Positions 54,018 through 63,596 of a stretch of 64,000 nt of DNA are shown piece by piece. A program made the position numbers and the translations under genes. Positions within the stretch are counted from its first letter, which is position 1. Each line of letters starts with the position of its first letter. This DNA is from Comamonas avium (GTDB lineage: Bacteria > Pseudomonadota > Gammaproteobacteria > Burkholderiales > Burkholderiaceae_C). The notes under the pieces were generated by a model. The model did not search any database and was not told the origin of the DNA. It saw nothing but the letters and a program-made list of their open reading frames with translations. Location of the stretch: positions 496,001-560,000 of the forward strand of contig NZ_JACSQK010000002.1 in the NCBI RefSeq assembly GCF_014836675.1. Direction: 5' to 3'.

Positions 54018-54065
54018 GTCCTGACAACGTGCGCTTAACTATCTACGGAACACAAAGAGTTTGTT

Positions 54066-55061
54066 ATGGATGATCGAGGTCTGAACGACGCTGCCATTTT
54101 GCTGATGTCCCTGGGTGAGGAAGAGGCAGCCGAGGTCTTCAAACACCTGTCGCCCAAAGAAGTACAAAAGCTCGGCGAGACCATTGCGCGCATGCGCGGT
54201 GTTTCCAAAGAGAAAGTGGACTTTGTGATTGCGCGCTTTACAGATGATTGCGCGGCCCAGAGTCTGCTGGTGGAAGACGCCAGCGACTATGTCAAAGCAG
54301 TGCTGCGCCGTGCCCTGGGTGACGACAAGGCGGCCTTGCTGCTGGATCGTATTTTGCAAGGCGGCGACGTATCCGGCATTGAAAGCCTCAAATGGATGGA
54401 CCCTGTGTCGGTGGCGGAGCTGCTGCGCAACGAGCACCCGCAGATAGTGGCGGCCATCTTGGTACATCTGGAATATGACCAGGCTGCCGCTGTGCTGATG
54501 CAACTGCCCGAGCGCATGCGCAGCGAAGTGGTGCTGCGTGTGGCCACGCTGGAAGGCATTCAGCCTTCGGCGCTGAAAGACCTGAACGAAGTGCTCTACA
54601 AGGTGCTGGCGGGTGGCGACAAGATTCGCAAGACCTCACTGGGTGGCGTGAAGACGGCCGCGGAAATGATCAACTTGCTGGGTGGCAATTCTGATGTGGC
54701 CGTGCTGGACACCATCCGCAACTACGACGCAGATCTGGCACAAAAGATCATGGACAAGATGTTCGTGTTCGACGACCTGGTCAAGCTGGACGACCGGTCG
54801 CTGCAGCTGGTGATGCGCGAAGTGGCGTCCGAGACGCTCATCGTTGCGCTCAAGGGCGGTTCGATGGAAGTGCGCGACAAGATTCTGGCCAATATGTCCA
54901 TGCGTGCGGCCGCTGCACTGCGCGAAGACCTGGATGCCCGTGGCCCCATGCGCCTGTCCGAGGTCGAGGCCCAGCAAAAAGAAATTCTCAAGGTGGTGCG
55001 TCGATTGGCCGACGAGAACCAGATCACGCTGGGCGGTGGCCCGGAAGACAGCTTTGTCTGA
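54066..55061 (+). CDS. fliG: Flagellar motor switch protein FliG
   Basis: The 331-residue protein has the three FliG regions. The N-terminal FliF-binding part contains AAILLMSLGEEEAAEVFKHL. The middle has the EHPQ motif in LLRNEHPQIVAAILVHLEYD. The C-terminal torque helix includes FVFDDLVKLDDRSLQLVMRE. It couples the rotor to MotA. It follows fliF with a 48-base gap. Confidence 0.98.
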   Translation: MDDRGLNDAAILLMSLGEEEAAEVFKHLSPKEVQKLGETIARMRGVSKEKVDFVIARFTDDCAAQSLLVEDASDYVKAVLRRALGDDKAALLLDRILQGGDVSGIESLKWMDPVSVAELLRNEHPQIVAAILVHLEYDQAAAVLMQLPERMRSEVVLRVATLEGIQPSALKDLNEVLYKVLAGGDKIRKTSLGGVKTAAEMINLLGGNSDVAVLDTIRNYDADLAQKIMDKMFVFDDLVKLDDRSLQLVMREVASETLIVALKGGSMEVRDKILANMSMRAAAALREDLDARGPMRLSEVEAQQKEILKVVRRLADENQITLGGGPEDSFV

Positions 55062-55092
55062 AGCCCGCCAGAGATTTGATGATTAGACGCAT

Positions 55093-55899
55093 ATGACACG
55101 TTTTATTCCCAGCGAAGAAATTGACAACCAACGTGTTCGCCAGTGGCGCTTTGGTGGTGTGAGCAGTGGCGCGCGCAAGGGTTTTTCTGCGATGCCGGAA
55201 ATGACAATGGATCCAGCTTTGCTGCCTGTGGCGCAAGAGGCTCCAGACATTGCGGTAGATGAAGTGCTGGAAGAATTGCCGCCAGAAACGGTGGCTGAAG
55301 AAACGCCGCCTGCAGCACCTGTTTTTTCTGAGCAAGAGCTGCATCAGCAACTGGAGCAGGCGCGCCAGGAGGCCTACCAGCAAGGGTTGGAGCAAGGCCA
55401 GCAGCAGGCTGGCCAGGAATGGCAGGCGCGCATGGCCGATTACCAGAACAATCTGGGGCGTGACACTGCGCAGCGTTTGAACGAAGTACTGCACGCGGCG
55501 CAATCGTCCCTGCAGGGGCTGCAGCAGCAAATGGCCCCCGATCTGCTGCAGCTGGCTACCGATATTGCACGCCAGGTGGTGCGCCAGGAGCTGCGTTGCA
55601 ATCCCCAGGCTCTGCAGCCTGTGGTGAGTGAAGCGCTGGATATGCTGGGTGCGGAGACCAAGCCGGCGCTGGTGCGCTTGAACCCCGAAGACTTCAAGCA
55701 GATGGAAACACATTTGCGTGCGGCTTTGCCTAATCCCAAAGTGGAATGGCTGGCAGACCCCAGCGTGGCTGTGGGCGGCTGCCTGGTAGAGAGCCAGGGC
55801 GCGCAAATTGATGGCAGCCTGGAGCGCCGCTGGCAGCGTGCTGTGGCAGCGCTGGGCTTGGTGTCCACGTGGTACGAAGGTGCGAACCATGGCAATTGA
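55093..55899 (+). CDS. fliH: Flagellar export ATPase regulator FliH
   Basis: The 268-residue protein is Gln- and Glu-rich in the middle ([20 protein letters not shown]). This is the long helix with GxxxG-like repeats typical of FliH. The C-terminal part ([20 protein letters not shown]) matches the FliH/YscL end. It regulates FliI and links it to the C ring. It overlaps the fliI start by 11 bases. Confidence 0.9.
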   Translation: MTRFIPSEEIDNQRVRQWRFGGVSSGARKGFSAMPEMTMDPALLPVAQEAPDIAVDEVLEELPPETVAEETPPAAPVFSEQELHQQLEQARQEAYQQGLEQGQQQAGQEWQARMADYQNNLGRDTAQRLNEVLHAAQSSLQGLQQQMAPDLLQLATDIARQVVRQELRCNPQALQPVVSEALDMLGAETKPALVRLNPEDFKQMETHLRAALPNPKVEWLADPSVAVGGCLVESQGAQIDGSLERRWQRAVAALGLVSTWYEGANHGN

Positions 55900-57298
55900 C
55901 AACGCCCCCTTCACCTCTACCATCGCGCAGCTTCAGGACATGCTGCGTGTGGGCAGTGAGCGGGTGAACCAGCCCATGCCATTGCACAGCCATGGCACGC
56001 TGACCCGCTTGACGGGACTGGTGCTGGAGGCCAGCGGCCTGCGTGTGCCTGTGGGTTCGCAATGCCATTTGCAAATGCCCGGTGGGGAGCCCATTTTGGC
56101 CGAGGTGGTTGGCTTTGCTGGCGACAAAGCGTTCTTGATGCCTGCGGGTGACATTCAAGGGCTGTCTTGCGGAGCCACCGTCACGCCTGCCGAGCCATTT
56201 GTCTCGCCCCTGCGGTTTGGTGACACCGAAGCACCTTCACTGGCCAAAGGCTTGTTGCGTCTGCCCATGGGCAATGGTTTGCTCGGTCGTGTGGTGGACT
56301 CGCAAGGCTTTGCGCTGGATCACGTTGGTGATCTGGTCGATGTGGTGGCGCAGACACTGGATCGCGAGCCGATCAATGCCATGGAACGCGCGCCGGTGCG
56401 CGAAAGCCTGGATACAGGCGTGCGCGCAATCAACAGTTTGCTGACCGTAGGCCGTGGCCAGCGTTTGGGCCTGTTTGCGGGCTCGGGTGTGGGTAAATCG
56501 GTGCTGCTGGGCATGATGGCGCGTTACACCCAGGCTGACGTGATCGTGGTGGGCTTGATCGGTGAGCGTGGCCGAGAAGTTAAAGAGTTTGTGGAAGACA
56601 TCCTGGGTGTCCAGGATCGTTCGCGTGCCGTGGTCGTTGCGGCGCCCGCTGATGCGCCGCCGCTGCTGCGCATGCAAGGTGCCACCTACGCCACCGCGAT
56701 TGCGGAGTATTTCCGGGACCAGGGCAAGCATGTGCTGCTGCTCATGGATTCGCTCACCCGCTATGCCCAGGCCCAGCGTGAAATTGCGCTGGCTATTGGC
56801 GAGCCTCCGGCTACCAAAGGCTATCCACCATCGTGTTTTGCCAAACTGCCGGCATTGGTTGAGCGCAGCGGCAATGGCTTGAATGGTGTGGGCTCCATCA
56901 CCGCGTTCTACACCGTGCTGTCAGAAGGCGATGACCAGCAAGACCCGATTGCGGATGCGTCGCGCGCCATTCTGGACGGTCACTTCGTCTTGTCGCGTGC
57001 GCTGGCCGAGCAAGGCCATTACCCGGCAATTGACATTGAGCAATCGGCATCGCGGGTGATGCACAACGTGGTCAGTCGCGAGCACTTCGAGTTAGCTAGA
57101 CGCTTTAGAGCCGTCTATTCGCGCTATCAAAAAAGCAAAGATTTGATACAAGTAGGAGCTTATGCCAACGGCTCCGATCCGCAGGTGGATGAGGCCATAC
57201 GGCTGCAGCCAGCAATGGCCAATTTCCTACAGCAAACCATGTTTGAGTCTGCTTCGATGGAGCAGTCGCTGGCGGAGATGGCTGCGGTTTTGAATTAG
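55889..57298 (+). CDS. fliI: Flagellar export ATPase FliI
   Basis: From the ATG at 55889 the protein is 469 residues. The Walker A loop is [18 protein letters not shown], near residue 195. [20 protein letters not shown] holds the Walker B Asp. [20 protein letters not shown] and [19 protein letters not shown] are family blocks. It energises export at the base of the flagellum. Upstream frame extension was rejected because the ATG used here is coupled to fliH. Confidence 0.97.
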   Translation: MAIDNAPFTSTIAQLQDMLRVGSERVNQPMPLHSHGTLTRLTGLVLEASGLRVPVGSQCHLQMPGGEPILAEVVGFAGDKAFLMPAGDIQGLSCGATVTPAEPFVSPLRFGDTEAPSLAKGLLRLPMGNGLLGRVVDSQGFALDHVGDLVDVVAQTLDREPINAMERAPVRESLDTGVRAINSLLTVGRGQRLGLFAGSGVGKSVLLGMMARYTQADVIVVGLIGERGREVKEFVEDILGVQDRSRAVVVAAPADAPPLLRMQGATYATAIAEYFRDQGKHVLLLMDSLTRYAQAQREIALAIGEPPATKGYPPSCFAKLPALVERSGNGLNGVGSITAFYTVLSEGDDQQDPIADASRAILDGHFVLSRALAEQGHYPAIDIEQSASRVMHNVVSREHFELARRFRAVYSRYQKSKDLIQVGAYANGSDPQVDEAIRLQPAMANFLQQTMFESASMEQSLAEMAAVLN

Positions 57299-57325
57299 CT
57301 GTAATAGACAACGAGAGGGATGTGG

Positions 57326-57790
57326 ATGTCGTCGCTCAATGCTTTGATGATTGCCATTGAAATGGCTGTACGTAAACGAGACGAAGCGCGTCAGGCGCTG
57401 CGTGAGCGTCAGCGCGCCTGCGATGCGGCGAAATCCCAGATGGAGCAGCTCGACAATTACGCCAGTGAAATGCAGCAGCGCTGGGGTGCCAGCGAGGGTG
57501 CTGCAATGAAACCAGAGGTGATGTTTCACCATCGGCAGTTCATGGAGCGTCTGCAGCATGCCATCGATTTGCAGACCAAGGTTGTAGCGGATCAAGCCAT
57601 TCGCCTGGAAGCCTCGCAAAAAGGCCTGATGGCAGCTGAGCTGCGATTGAGCAGCTTGAATAAAGTAGTGGAAACCCGCCGGCGTGACATCGCTTTGGCG
57701 CAAATGCGCCGTGAACAGAAACAGACCGATGAGCGCGCAGCTTTGCAGTTCATCGGGCGCACTTTCGGAATGCAATTCCAAGAGGCATAA
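57326..57790 (+). CDS. fliJ: Flagellar export protein FliJ
   Basis: From the ATG at 57326 the protein is 154 residues, all coiled coil. MAVRKRDEARQALRERQRAC and LQTKVVADQAIRLEASQKGL are FliJ-like. A purine-rich GAGAGGG site is just upstream. FliJ sits in the FliI ring and drives export with FlhA. It follows fliI by 27 bases. Confidence 0.9.
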   Translation: MSSLNALMIAIEMAVRKRDEARQALRERQRACDAAKSQMEQLDNYASEMQQRWGASEGAAMKPEVMFHHRQFMERLQHAIDLQTKVVADQAIRLEASQKGLMAAELRLSSLNKVVETRRRDIALAQMRREQKQTDERAALQFIGRTFGMQFQEA

Positions 57791-57793
57791 ACC

Positions 57794-59053
57794 ATGGCCA
57801 TTCAGCAAACCACAGCCCCTGCGGCTGCCAAGTCGCAGCTGGCAGATAAGGCAGAAAAACCCAAAGAAGCCAAAGACGGGCAGGTGTCTGCGCCCGCTTT
57901 CTCCAAGCTGCTCAAAGGTGCGCAAAGTGAAGGCGGCGATCTTGCGCAAGCGTTGCAAGTCGGAAATATGTCTGCGCTGGCCGGCATGGATACCGACACG
58001 TTGCCCTTGAGTGACGCAACCTATGTGCCAGGGCTGGAGCTGCTGCAAGGCGCATGGGGTTTGGACAGCCTGGTGGGGCAGACCCAGCGTTTGGATGTTT
58101 CAGACGCCGATGCCGCCTTGCAAGACGGCAGCTTCCTTCAGGCCAGGCAGGACGCGGGTCTGGCGGGTGTCCTGACAAATAATTTGATGTGGGGTGCACA
58201 GCCCAATGTGGCTCTGGGTCAGAGCGTAGCCACCGTGGCTGCCGGGGTTCAGTCTGCTTTGAATGCCCCTGTCGAGGCAGATGCCAAGACTGCGATGGCG
58301 GCAGCATCGGCGTTGCTTGCGCAAGCTGCAGACGTTGCTGAGTCTGTGGCGCAGGCGGTGACCGAAGGCTTGAAGACCGATCAGGCCAGCGAGGGCCGTG
58401 TTGCTTTGCAAGGGGCGTGGAAACTGGAAGATCCCCAAGCCATGGCCAATCCTGCATTGCATCGGGTGATGGGGCAGATTGAGCAGTGGGCTGCGGCCAG
58501 CGCCGGGGTACAGCCCAAGGCGACAGAGCGTGTTGAAGGCAAGAGCGCTGGCGCCGCGGCTGAGTGGCTGTCTGCAGGGCAGGGTAGTGGGACAAGGCTC
58601 ACTGAAAATTCCGTGCAGGAGACGCAGCAAACCCAAGATGCCGCATTCGAAGCGCAAGCCGATGCGCCGGTTGAAGACATGCGCTTTTGGCTGCAGGGCA
58701 AACAGCAGCGTGCCGAAGTCGTCTTGGATAAAGATGGGCAGGCTGTGCGCGTGCAGGTGAGTGTGCGTGGCAATGAGGCGCACGTGACTTTCCGTGCCGA
58801 TCAGGCCCAGACCCGTGAGATGCTGGATGCCAGTGTGGCGCAATTGCGAGAAATGCTGGAGCAGCAGGGTGTGCAACTGGCGGGTGTGTCGGTGCAGGCC
58901 GATGACCGCGGGCAGCAGCAATCTTCAGGCCAGCAGGCCTCGTCGGGTCCCTGGCAGGGTGGGCCAGCACAGCATGCGCAAGTGGCGGTTCCCGTTGCTG
59001 AAGTTGCGTCAACGCGCCCCCAGCGTGCGCAGGGTTTGGATTTGTACGCCTAA
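57794..59053 (+). CDS. fliK: Flagellar hook-length control protein FliK
   Basis: The 419-residue protein has a low-complexity Ala/Gln-rich N-terminal half. The C-terminal hook-length domain includes DMRFWLQGKQQRAEVVLDKD, then VQVSVRGNEAHVTFRADQAQ. MLDASVAQLREMLEQQGVQL lies within the FlhB-binding fold. A Gln/Ser-rich tail follows. It measures hook length and triggers the FlhB switch. It starts three bases after the fliJ stop. Confidence 0.93.
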   Translation: MAIQQTTAPAAAKSQLADKAEKPKEAKDGQVSAPAFSKLLKGAQSEGGDLAQALQVGNMSALAGMDTDTLPLSDATYVPGLELLQGAWGLDSLVGQTQRLDVSDADAALQDGSFLQARQDAGLAGVLTNNLMWGAQPNVALGQSVATVAAGVQSALNAPVEADAKTAMAAASALLAQAADVAESVAQAVTEGLKTDQASEGRVALQGAWKLEDPQAMANPALHRVMGQIEQWAAASAGVQPKATERVEGKSAGAAAEWLSAGQGSGTRLTENSVQETQQTQDAAFEAQADAPVEDMRFWLQGKQQRAEVVLDKDGQAVRVQVSVRGNEAHVTFRADQAQTREMLDASVAQLREMLEQQGVQLAGVSVQADDRGQQQSSGQQASSGPWQGGPAQHAQVAVPVAEVASTRPQRAQGLDLYA

Positions 59054-59275
59054 GATCGACATGTTCATGCGCGCCTTGCGCAGCGCATGGGCTGTCAGAG
59101 AAGCTCAGACGATTTGTTTACCGGCTGTTTGAGCCTTTTATTCTGGCTATGATTTCGCGCTATTCAGCCAATAATGAGCCTATGACTGTGTTGCATGCGC
59201 AAGCACAAGCGCTGAGTGCAGGCTCAGCCCAAGTTTGGTGAAACAAACTTTCTTATATCCATCAAGGAAAACAAC

Positions 59276-59818
59276 GTGGCCGCAACCAACTCTGCCGCCG
59301 CTCCGGCACAAGCCAAGAGCAAGAAATTGATCGTTATCGGTGCCGTGGTCGCCTTGCTCGTTGTCGTTGCTGCAGCGGTGCTGCTGTTTACAGCCAATAA
59401 ATCGCACGATGACCCTTATGGTGACGGTGAAGAGTCATCGGCCAAGGCCGTCTCTGTAGTGCCGACCTTTTTGCCCCTTGAGAACATGGTGGTGAATTTG
59501 GCAGACCAAGGCGGTGATCGTTTCGCACAGATCGGCATTACGCTGGAGCTGCAAGACGAAGCCACTGCGACGTTAATCAAGCAATACATGCCCAGCATTC
59601 GCAATGGCGTGTTGATGCTGGTTTCGCAACGTACGGCGGATGAGCTGCTACTGCGCGAAGGCAAAGAAAAACTGGCTGCCGATATCTTGCGCGAAGTGAC
59701 GCGCCCTCTGGGCATGGGTGCCACAGCGGCACCAGCGGAGGAAGAGGCCGAGCGCCCCCGTCGCCGTGGTGGCAACGTGGTACGCCGTGTGCTGTTTTCC
59801 AGCTTCATCATTCAATAA
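59276..59818 (+). CDS. fliL: Flagellar basal-body-associated protein FliL
   Basis: From the GTG at 59276, with AAGGA seven bases upstream, the protein is 180 residues. One membrane segment lies near residue 20 (KLIVIGAVVALLVVVAAAVL). The periplasmic part has VVPTFLPLENMVVNLADQGG and RFAQIGITLELQDEATATLI, typical FliL. It supports the stator around the rod. A 222-base gap without a recognised gene separates it from fliK, so fliL probably starts a second transcript. Confidence 0.93.
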   Translation: MAATNSAAAPAQAKSKKLIVIGAVVALLVVVAAAVLLFTANKSHDDPYGDGEESSAKAVSVVPTFLPLENMVVNLADQGGDRFAQIGITLELQDEATATLIKQYMPSIRNGVLMLVSQRTADELLLREGKEKLAADILREVTRPLGMGATAAPAEEEAERPRRRGGNVVRRVLFSSFIIQ

Positions 59819-59836
59819 GCGCAAGGATTCATTGGT

Positions 59837-60841
59837 ATGAGTGATTCTTTTCTGTCGCAAGAGGAAGTAGATGCCCTTTTAGAAGGGGTAACGGGCGAGC
59901 GCCAGAAATCCGATGCCGAAGAGGTGGATGAAGGCTCAGTCCGCAATTACGACATTTCCAGCCAGGAGCGCATCGTGCGTGGGCGTATGCCCACCATGGA
60001 AATTGTGAATGAGCGTTTTGCGCGCAATTTCCGCATTGGCTTGTTTAACTTTATCCGCCGCAGCCCTGAAGTCTCGGTCGGTACGGTCAGTGTGCAGCGC
60101 TACAGCGCTTTTCTGCGCCGGCTGGCGGTGCCTACCAATTTCAATATCGTGGCCATTCGGCCGTTGCGCGGCAATGGTTTGATTGTGTGTGAGCCATCAC
60201 TGGTGTTTGGCATCATCGATACCTTGTACGGTGGCGCTGGCCGCTTGCAAACACGTATTGAGGGTCGAGATTTTTCTGCTACCGAGCAGCGTGTGATCAA
60301 TCGTCTGGTGGACGTGATCAGCGATGAGTACAAAAAAGCATGGCATGGCATCTACCCGCTGGAGCTGGCTTATCAGCGCTCGGAAATGCAGCCCCAGTTC
60401 GCCAACATTGCCACGCCCAGTGAAATCGTGGTGTCGACCGCGTTTCAGCTGGAAATTGGTGATGTATCTGGCTCTATCCATATTTGCATGCCCTATGCAA
60501 CCATGGAGCCGATCCGCGACATCCTGTATTCGTCAACACAAGGCGACTCGATTGAGGTGGATCGCCGCTGGGTCAAAGTGCTGACGCGAGAAATTCAATC
60601 GGCCGAGGTGACCCTGGTGGCTGAGCTTGCCCGTGCAGATGCAACGGTCGAGCAAATGCTGGCCATGAAGCCTGGTGACTTTATTGAGCTGGATCGTCAG
60701 CCCCGTATTCGTGCATCGATTGGCGGTGTGCCAGTGTTTGAATGCCAGTACGGTACGCACAACAACAAATACGCCGTTCGCATTGAGCAGTGTCTGCGCG
60801 GCGTAGACTCGAATTGGACCGGAGATAAGAATGGCAACTGA
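59837..60841 (+). CDS. fliM: Flagellar motor switch protein FliM
   Basis: The 334-residue protein starts SDSFLSQEEVDALLEGVTGE, the CheY-binding helix of FliM. NYDISSQERIVRGRMPTMEI and NERFARNFRIGLFNFIRRSP follow. The C-terminal SpoA-like domain ends with VPVFECQYGTHNNKYAVRIE. It is part of the C ring and receives CheY-P. It overlaps fliN by 11 bases. Confidence 0.98.
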   Translation: MSDSFLSQEEVDALLEGVTGERQKSDAEEVDEGSVRNYDISSQERIVRGRMPTMEIVNERFARNFRIGLFNFIRRSPEVSVGTVSVQRYSAFLRRLAVPTNFNIVAIRPLRGNGLIVCEPSLVFGIIDTLYGGAGRLQTRIEGRDFSATEQRVINRLVDVISDEYKKAWHGIYPLELAYQRSEMQPQFANIATPSEIVVSTAFQLEIGDVSGSIHICMPYATMEPIRDILYSSTQGDSIEVDRRWVKVLTREIQSAEVTLVAELARADATVEQMLAMKPGDFIELDRQPRIRASIGGVPVFECQYGTHNNKYAVRIEQCLRGVDSNWTGDKNGN

Positions 60842-61280
60842 CCCTAACAACAACGACAGCGTTTCTGGTGATGACCCTTTCTCGGATTGGGCCGAAGCTT
60901 TAGAAGAGCAAAAAACCACCGACGACGGGCAAGCCACCCTGGACGCTGAGCAAGGCGGCCCCTTGTCTGGTAATCCCACCTACAACACGGGTGCAGCTGG
61001 TACAGAAGTGCCCGTGAACGACATCAACATGGTGCTGGATATTCCAGTGCAGCTGTCTGTCGAGCTGGGTCGCACCAAGGTGCCCATCAAATACATCCTG
61101 CAACTGGCACAAGGCTCGGTGGTCGAGCTGGACGCTTTGGCGGGCGAACCCATGGACGTGCTGGTCAACGGCTACCTGATCGCCCAAGGCGAGGTGGTGG
61201 TTGTGAACGACAAGTTCGGTATTCGCCTGACGGACGTGGTCACCCCTTCTGAGCGCCTGCGCCGCGTCAGCCGTGGGTAG
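60831..61280 (+). CDS. fliN: Flagellar motor switch protein FliN
   Basis: The 149-residue protein has a variable acidic N-terminal half and a C-terminal SpoA domain: NMVLDIPVQLSVELGRTKVP, then LQLAQGSVVELDALAGEPMD and VLVNGYLIAQGEVVVVNDKF. It forms the bottom of the C ring. It overlaps fliM and fliO, so translation is coupled. Confidence 0.97.
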   Translation: MATDPNNNDSVSGDDPFSDWAEALEEQKTTDDGQATLDAEQGGPLSGNPTYNTGAAGTEVPVNDINMVLDIPVQLSVELGRTKVPIKYILQLAQGSVVELDALAGEPMDVLVNGYLIAQGEVVVVNDKFGIRLTDVVTPSERLRRVSRG

Positions 61281-61626
61281 CGCCAGCTTTACCTCCTCGC
61301 TGCTGGTGCTGCTCATCATGATCGGTGCCTTGGCGACGTTGCCCTGGTTGCTCAAGCGCTGGCAGCAGCGCCAGCAAATAGCCCGCACGGGTTCTGCTGT
61401 CAGTGCGCAAGTGCTGGCATCGGTGGCGGTGGGCCCCAGTCAGCGTGTGGTCACGGTAGAGGTGGGGCAAGGTGCACACAAAACCTGCTTGGTGTTGGGC
61501 GTGACTGCCCACAATGTTCATTGTCTGCACGTGTTGGGGCAGCCCGCGTCTGCGCAGCCCGCGCCCATCAGTTTCTCGGGTGCGATGGCGCAAGCCCAAG
61601 AGACGGTGCAACCTCCGCAACCATGA
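61273..61626 (+). CDS. fliO: Flagellar export assembly protein FliO
   Basis: From a GTG at 61273 overlapping fliN, the protein is 117 residues. One N-terminal membrane segment (FTSSLLVLLIMIGALATLPW) and a small cytoplasmic domain (SQRVVTVEVGQGAHKTCLVL, then GVTAHNVHCLHVL) match FliO. It helps assemble FliP. It overlaps the fliP start (ATGA). Confidence 0.9.
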   Translation: MGSASFTSSLLVLLIMIGALATLPWLLKRWQQRQQIARTGSAVSAQVLASVAVGPSQRVVTVEVGQGAHKTCLVLGVTAHNVHCLHVLGQPASAQPAPISFSGAMAQAQETVQPPQP

Positions 61627-62411
61627 GAGCTCGCATGCGATTAGGCTTTCTTGCCTCCAAAGCCCACTGGGCTGCACCGGCCGCCGCTTTGGCGGCTTTT
61701 TGCTTGATGCCGGCAGCCGCTTGGGCGCAAACTTCTGCGCCCAGTCTGCCTTTGCTTGTGGGCTCTGGCTCGGGTGGCAACAGTTTCTCGGTGCCTATTC
61801 AGACTTTGCTGTTCTTTACGGCACTGTCGTTTTTGCCCGCTATTTTGCTGATGATGACGGGCTTTACCCGCATCGTGATTGTCTTGAGCTTGATGCGTCA
61901 GGCGCTGGGCACGCAGTCTGCACCGCCCAATCAGGTGATCATCGGCCTGTCGCTGTTTTTGACGCTGTTTGTCATGGGGCCGACGCTGGACCGTGTGTAC
62001 CAGGAGGCCTATTTGCCTTACAGCAAGAACACCATGCAGTTTGAAGAGGCGGTAAAGAAGGCCGAAGCACCCATGCGCGATTTCATGGTGCGCCAGACAC
62101 GCCAGACGGATTACGCCCTGTTTGCGCGTCTGGCCAAGCTGGAGCCCGGCACGCAGATTGAAGATGCACCGTTTCGCGTGGTGGTGCCAGCTTTTGTAAT
62201 CAGCGAGCTGAAGACGGCGTTCCAGATCGGCTTCATGATCTTTATCCCGTTCTTGATCATCGACATGGTGGTCTCCTCCATCCTGATGTCTCTGGGCATG
62301 ATGATGCTGTCGCCCGTGCTGGTGGCCTTGCCCTTCAAGATCATGCTGTTTGTCTTGGCTGATGGCTGGAATCTGCTGGTAGGCTCGCTGGCCGCCAGTT
62401 TTGCCATTTAG
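61623..62411 (+). CDS. fliP: Flagellar export gate protein FliP
   Basis: From the ATG at 61623 the protein is 262 residues. A signal peptide (AAALAAFCLMPAAAWAQ) is followed by membrane segments. LSFLPAILLMMTGFTRIVIV and FVISELKTAFQIGFMIFIPF are family landmarks. It forms the export gate with FliQ and FliR. An internal ATG at 61635 is a possible later start. Confidence 0.97.
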   Translation: MRARMRLGFLASKAHWAAPAAALAAFCLMPAAAWAQTSAPSLPLLVGSGSGGNSFSVPIQTLLFFTALSFLPAILLMMTGFTRIVIVLSLMRQALGTQSAPPNQVIIGLSLFLTLFVMGPTLDRVYQEAYLPYSKNTMQFEEAVKKAEAPMRDFMVRQTRQTDYALFARLAKLEPGTQIEDAPFRVVVPAFVISELKTAFQIGFMIFIPFLIIDMVVSSILMSLGMMMLSPVLVALPFKIMLFVLADGWNLLVGSLAASFAI

Positions 62412-62429
62412 CGCTGAAAGGTTTGTGTC

Positions 62430-62699
62430 ATGACTCCTCAGATGGTGCTGACTTTCGGGCGTGAGGCGCTCACGCTCTTGTTGATGATTTCGCTGCCTGT
62501 GCTGCTGACGGTCTTGGCTGTGGGCCTGGTGGTCAGTATTTTTCAGGCGGTTACGCAGATCAATGAAAACACCTTGTCCTTTGTGCCCAAGCTGGTTGCA
62601 GCTGTATTGGTGTTTGCAATTGCCGGGCCGTGGATGTTGAGTACGGTGGTGGACTTTATCCGCCGCACGATCGAGAACATTCCCAACGCGCTGGGCTAA
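62430..62699 (+). CDS. fliQ: Flagellar export gate protein FliQ
   Basis: The 89-residue protein has two membrane helices (LTLLLMISLPVLLTVLAVGL and LVAAVLVFAIAGPWMLSTVV) joined by FQAVTQINENTLSFVPK, the FliQ signature. Usual length. It follows fliP by 18 bases. Confidence 0.97.
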   Translation: MTPQMVLTFGREALTLLLMISLPVLLTVLAVGLVVSIFQAVTQINENTLSFVPKLVAAVLVFAIAGPWMLSTVVDFIRRTIENIPNALG

Positions 62700-62727
62700 G
62701 GCGGCACAGTTTGCTGAGGGTTCTAGC

Positions 62728-63498
62728 GTGATTGGTATCTCAGAAGAGCAGTTGATGGCGTGGCTGTCGCCCGTTATCTGGCCGTTCTTGCGCACCCTGG
62801 CCATGTTCACCGCTGCACCGGTTTTTTCGCAAAAAGCCATTCCCATGCGCGTCAAGGTGGGGCTGGCCTTTTTGGTGGCCGTGTGCGCCCAGGCGGTGCT
62901 GGATCAGCCCATGGTGGCAGTCAATTCCCCCGAGGCATTGACATGCGTGATTCAGCAAGTGGGCATTGGCTTGGCGATTGGCTTTAGCGCGCGCCTTGTG
63001 ATTGCGTCCATGGAAGTGGCGGGTGAAGCCATTGGCTTGCAGATGGGATTGAGCTTCGCCTCGTTCTTTGACCCCACCAGCGGCGCGCAGCTGAGCGCGG
63101 TGTCGCGCTTCTTGGTGCAGATCTTCACGCTGTTTTTCATTGTGGTGAACGGACATCTGTTTGTGCTGATGGCCGTGATCAAGAGCTTTGAGGTTTTTCC
63201 AGTCGACGGCTCTTTTCTGCAAGCCGTGGCACAAATGCGTTTGCACGAGCTGGGCAGTGCGGTTTTCTCCAGCGCCCTGTGGATTGCGTTGCCCATGATG
63301 GCGTTGTTGCTGTTTGTGAATCTGGTCATGGGCGTGATTGCCCGGATCGCGCCACAAATGAACGTGTTTGCGGTGGGTTTTCCGGTCACGCTGACGGTGG
63401 GCATGCTCGGTATTACCGCTACCTTGCCGATGATGGAGCAGCCGTTCCTTAGCCTGATTGAGCGCACGCTGTCCGTTTTTGGTGGTGGTTTTTTATAA
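62728..63498 (+). CDS. fliR: Flagellar export gate protein FliR
   Basis: From a GTG at 62728 the protein is 256 residues. It is highly hydrophobic. GEAIGLQMGLSFASFFDPTS and PQMNVFAVGFPVTLTVGMLG are FliR landmarks. It completes the FliPQR gate in the inner membrane. It is the last gene of the block, and a long inverted repeat follows. Confidence 0.96.
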   Translation: MIGISEEQLMAWLSPVIWPFLRTLAMFTAAPVFSQKAIPMRVKVGLAFLVAVCAQAVLDQPMVAVNSPEALTCVIQQVGIGLAIGFSARLVIASMEVAGEAIGLQMGLSFASFFDPTSGAQLSAVSRFLVQIFTLFFIVVNGHLFVLMAVIKSFEVFPVDGSFLQAVAQMRLHELGSAVFSSALWIALPMMALLLFVNLVMGVIARIAPQMNVFAVGFPVTLTVGMLGITATLPMMEQPFLSLIERTLSVFGGGFL

Positions 63499-63522
63499 AC
63501 TCAGAAAAAATAAGAGCGCCTG

Positions 63523-63582
63523 GCGCATAAGGTAAAAGGACTTCAGGCACTAAACATGCTGAAGTCCTTTTGCCTTATGCGC
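63523..63582. terminator. 24-base inverted repeat between fliR and the response regulator
   Basis: GCGCATAAGGTAAAAGGACT, continuing TCAG (63523-63546), pairs with 63559-63582 over 24 positions with one G-T pair and a 12-base loop. It lies between convergent genes and probably terminates both. Its right flank GCGCTGGAAGCT resembles family 1 repeats, so it may be a strongly paired member of that family. Confidence 0.7.
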
Positions 63583-63596
63583 TGGAAGCTATTGTT

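Noticed and set aside
61641-62855. 404-codon minus-strand frame opposite fliP and fliQ
   Set aside because: Antisense to hydrophobic export-gate genes, which yields a His/Gln-rich shadow protein.
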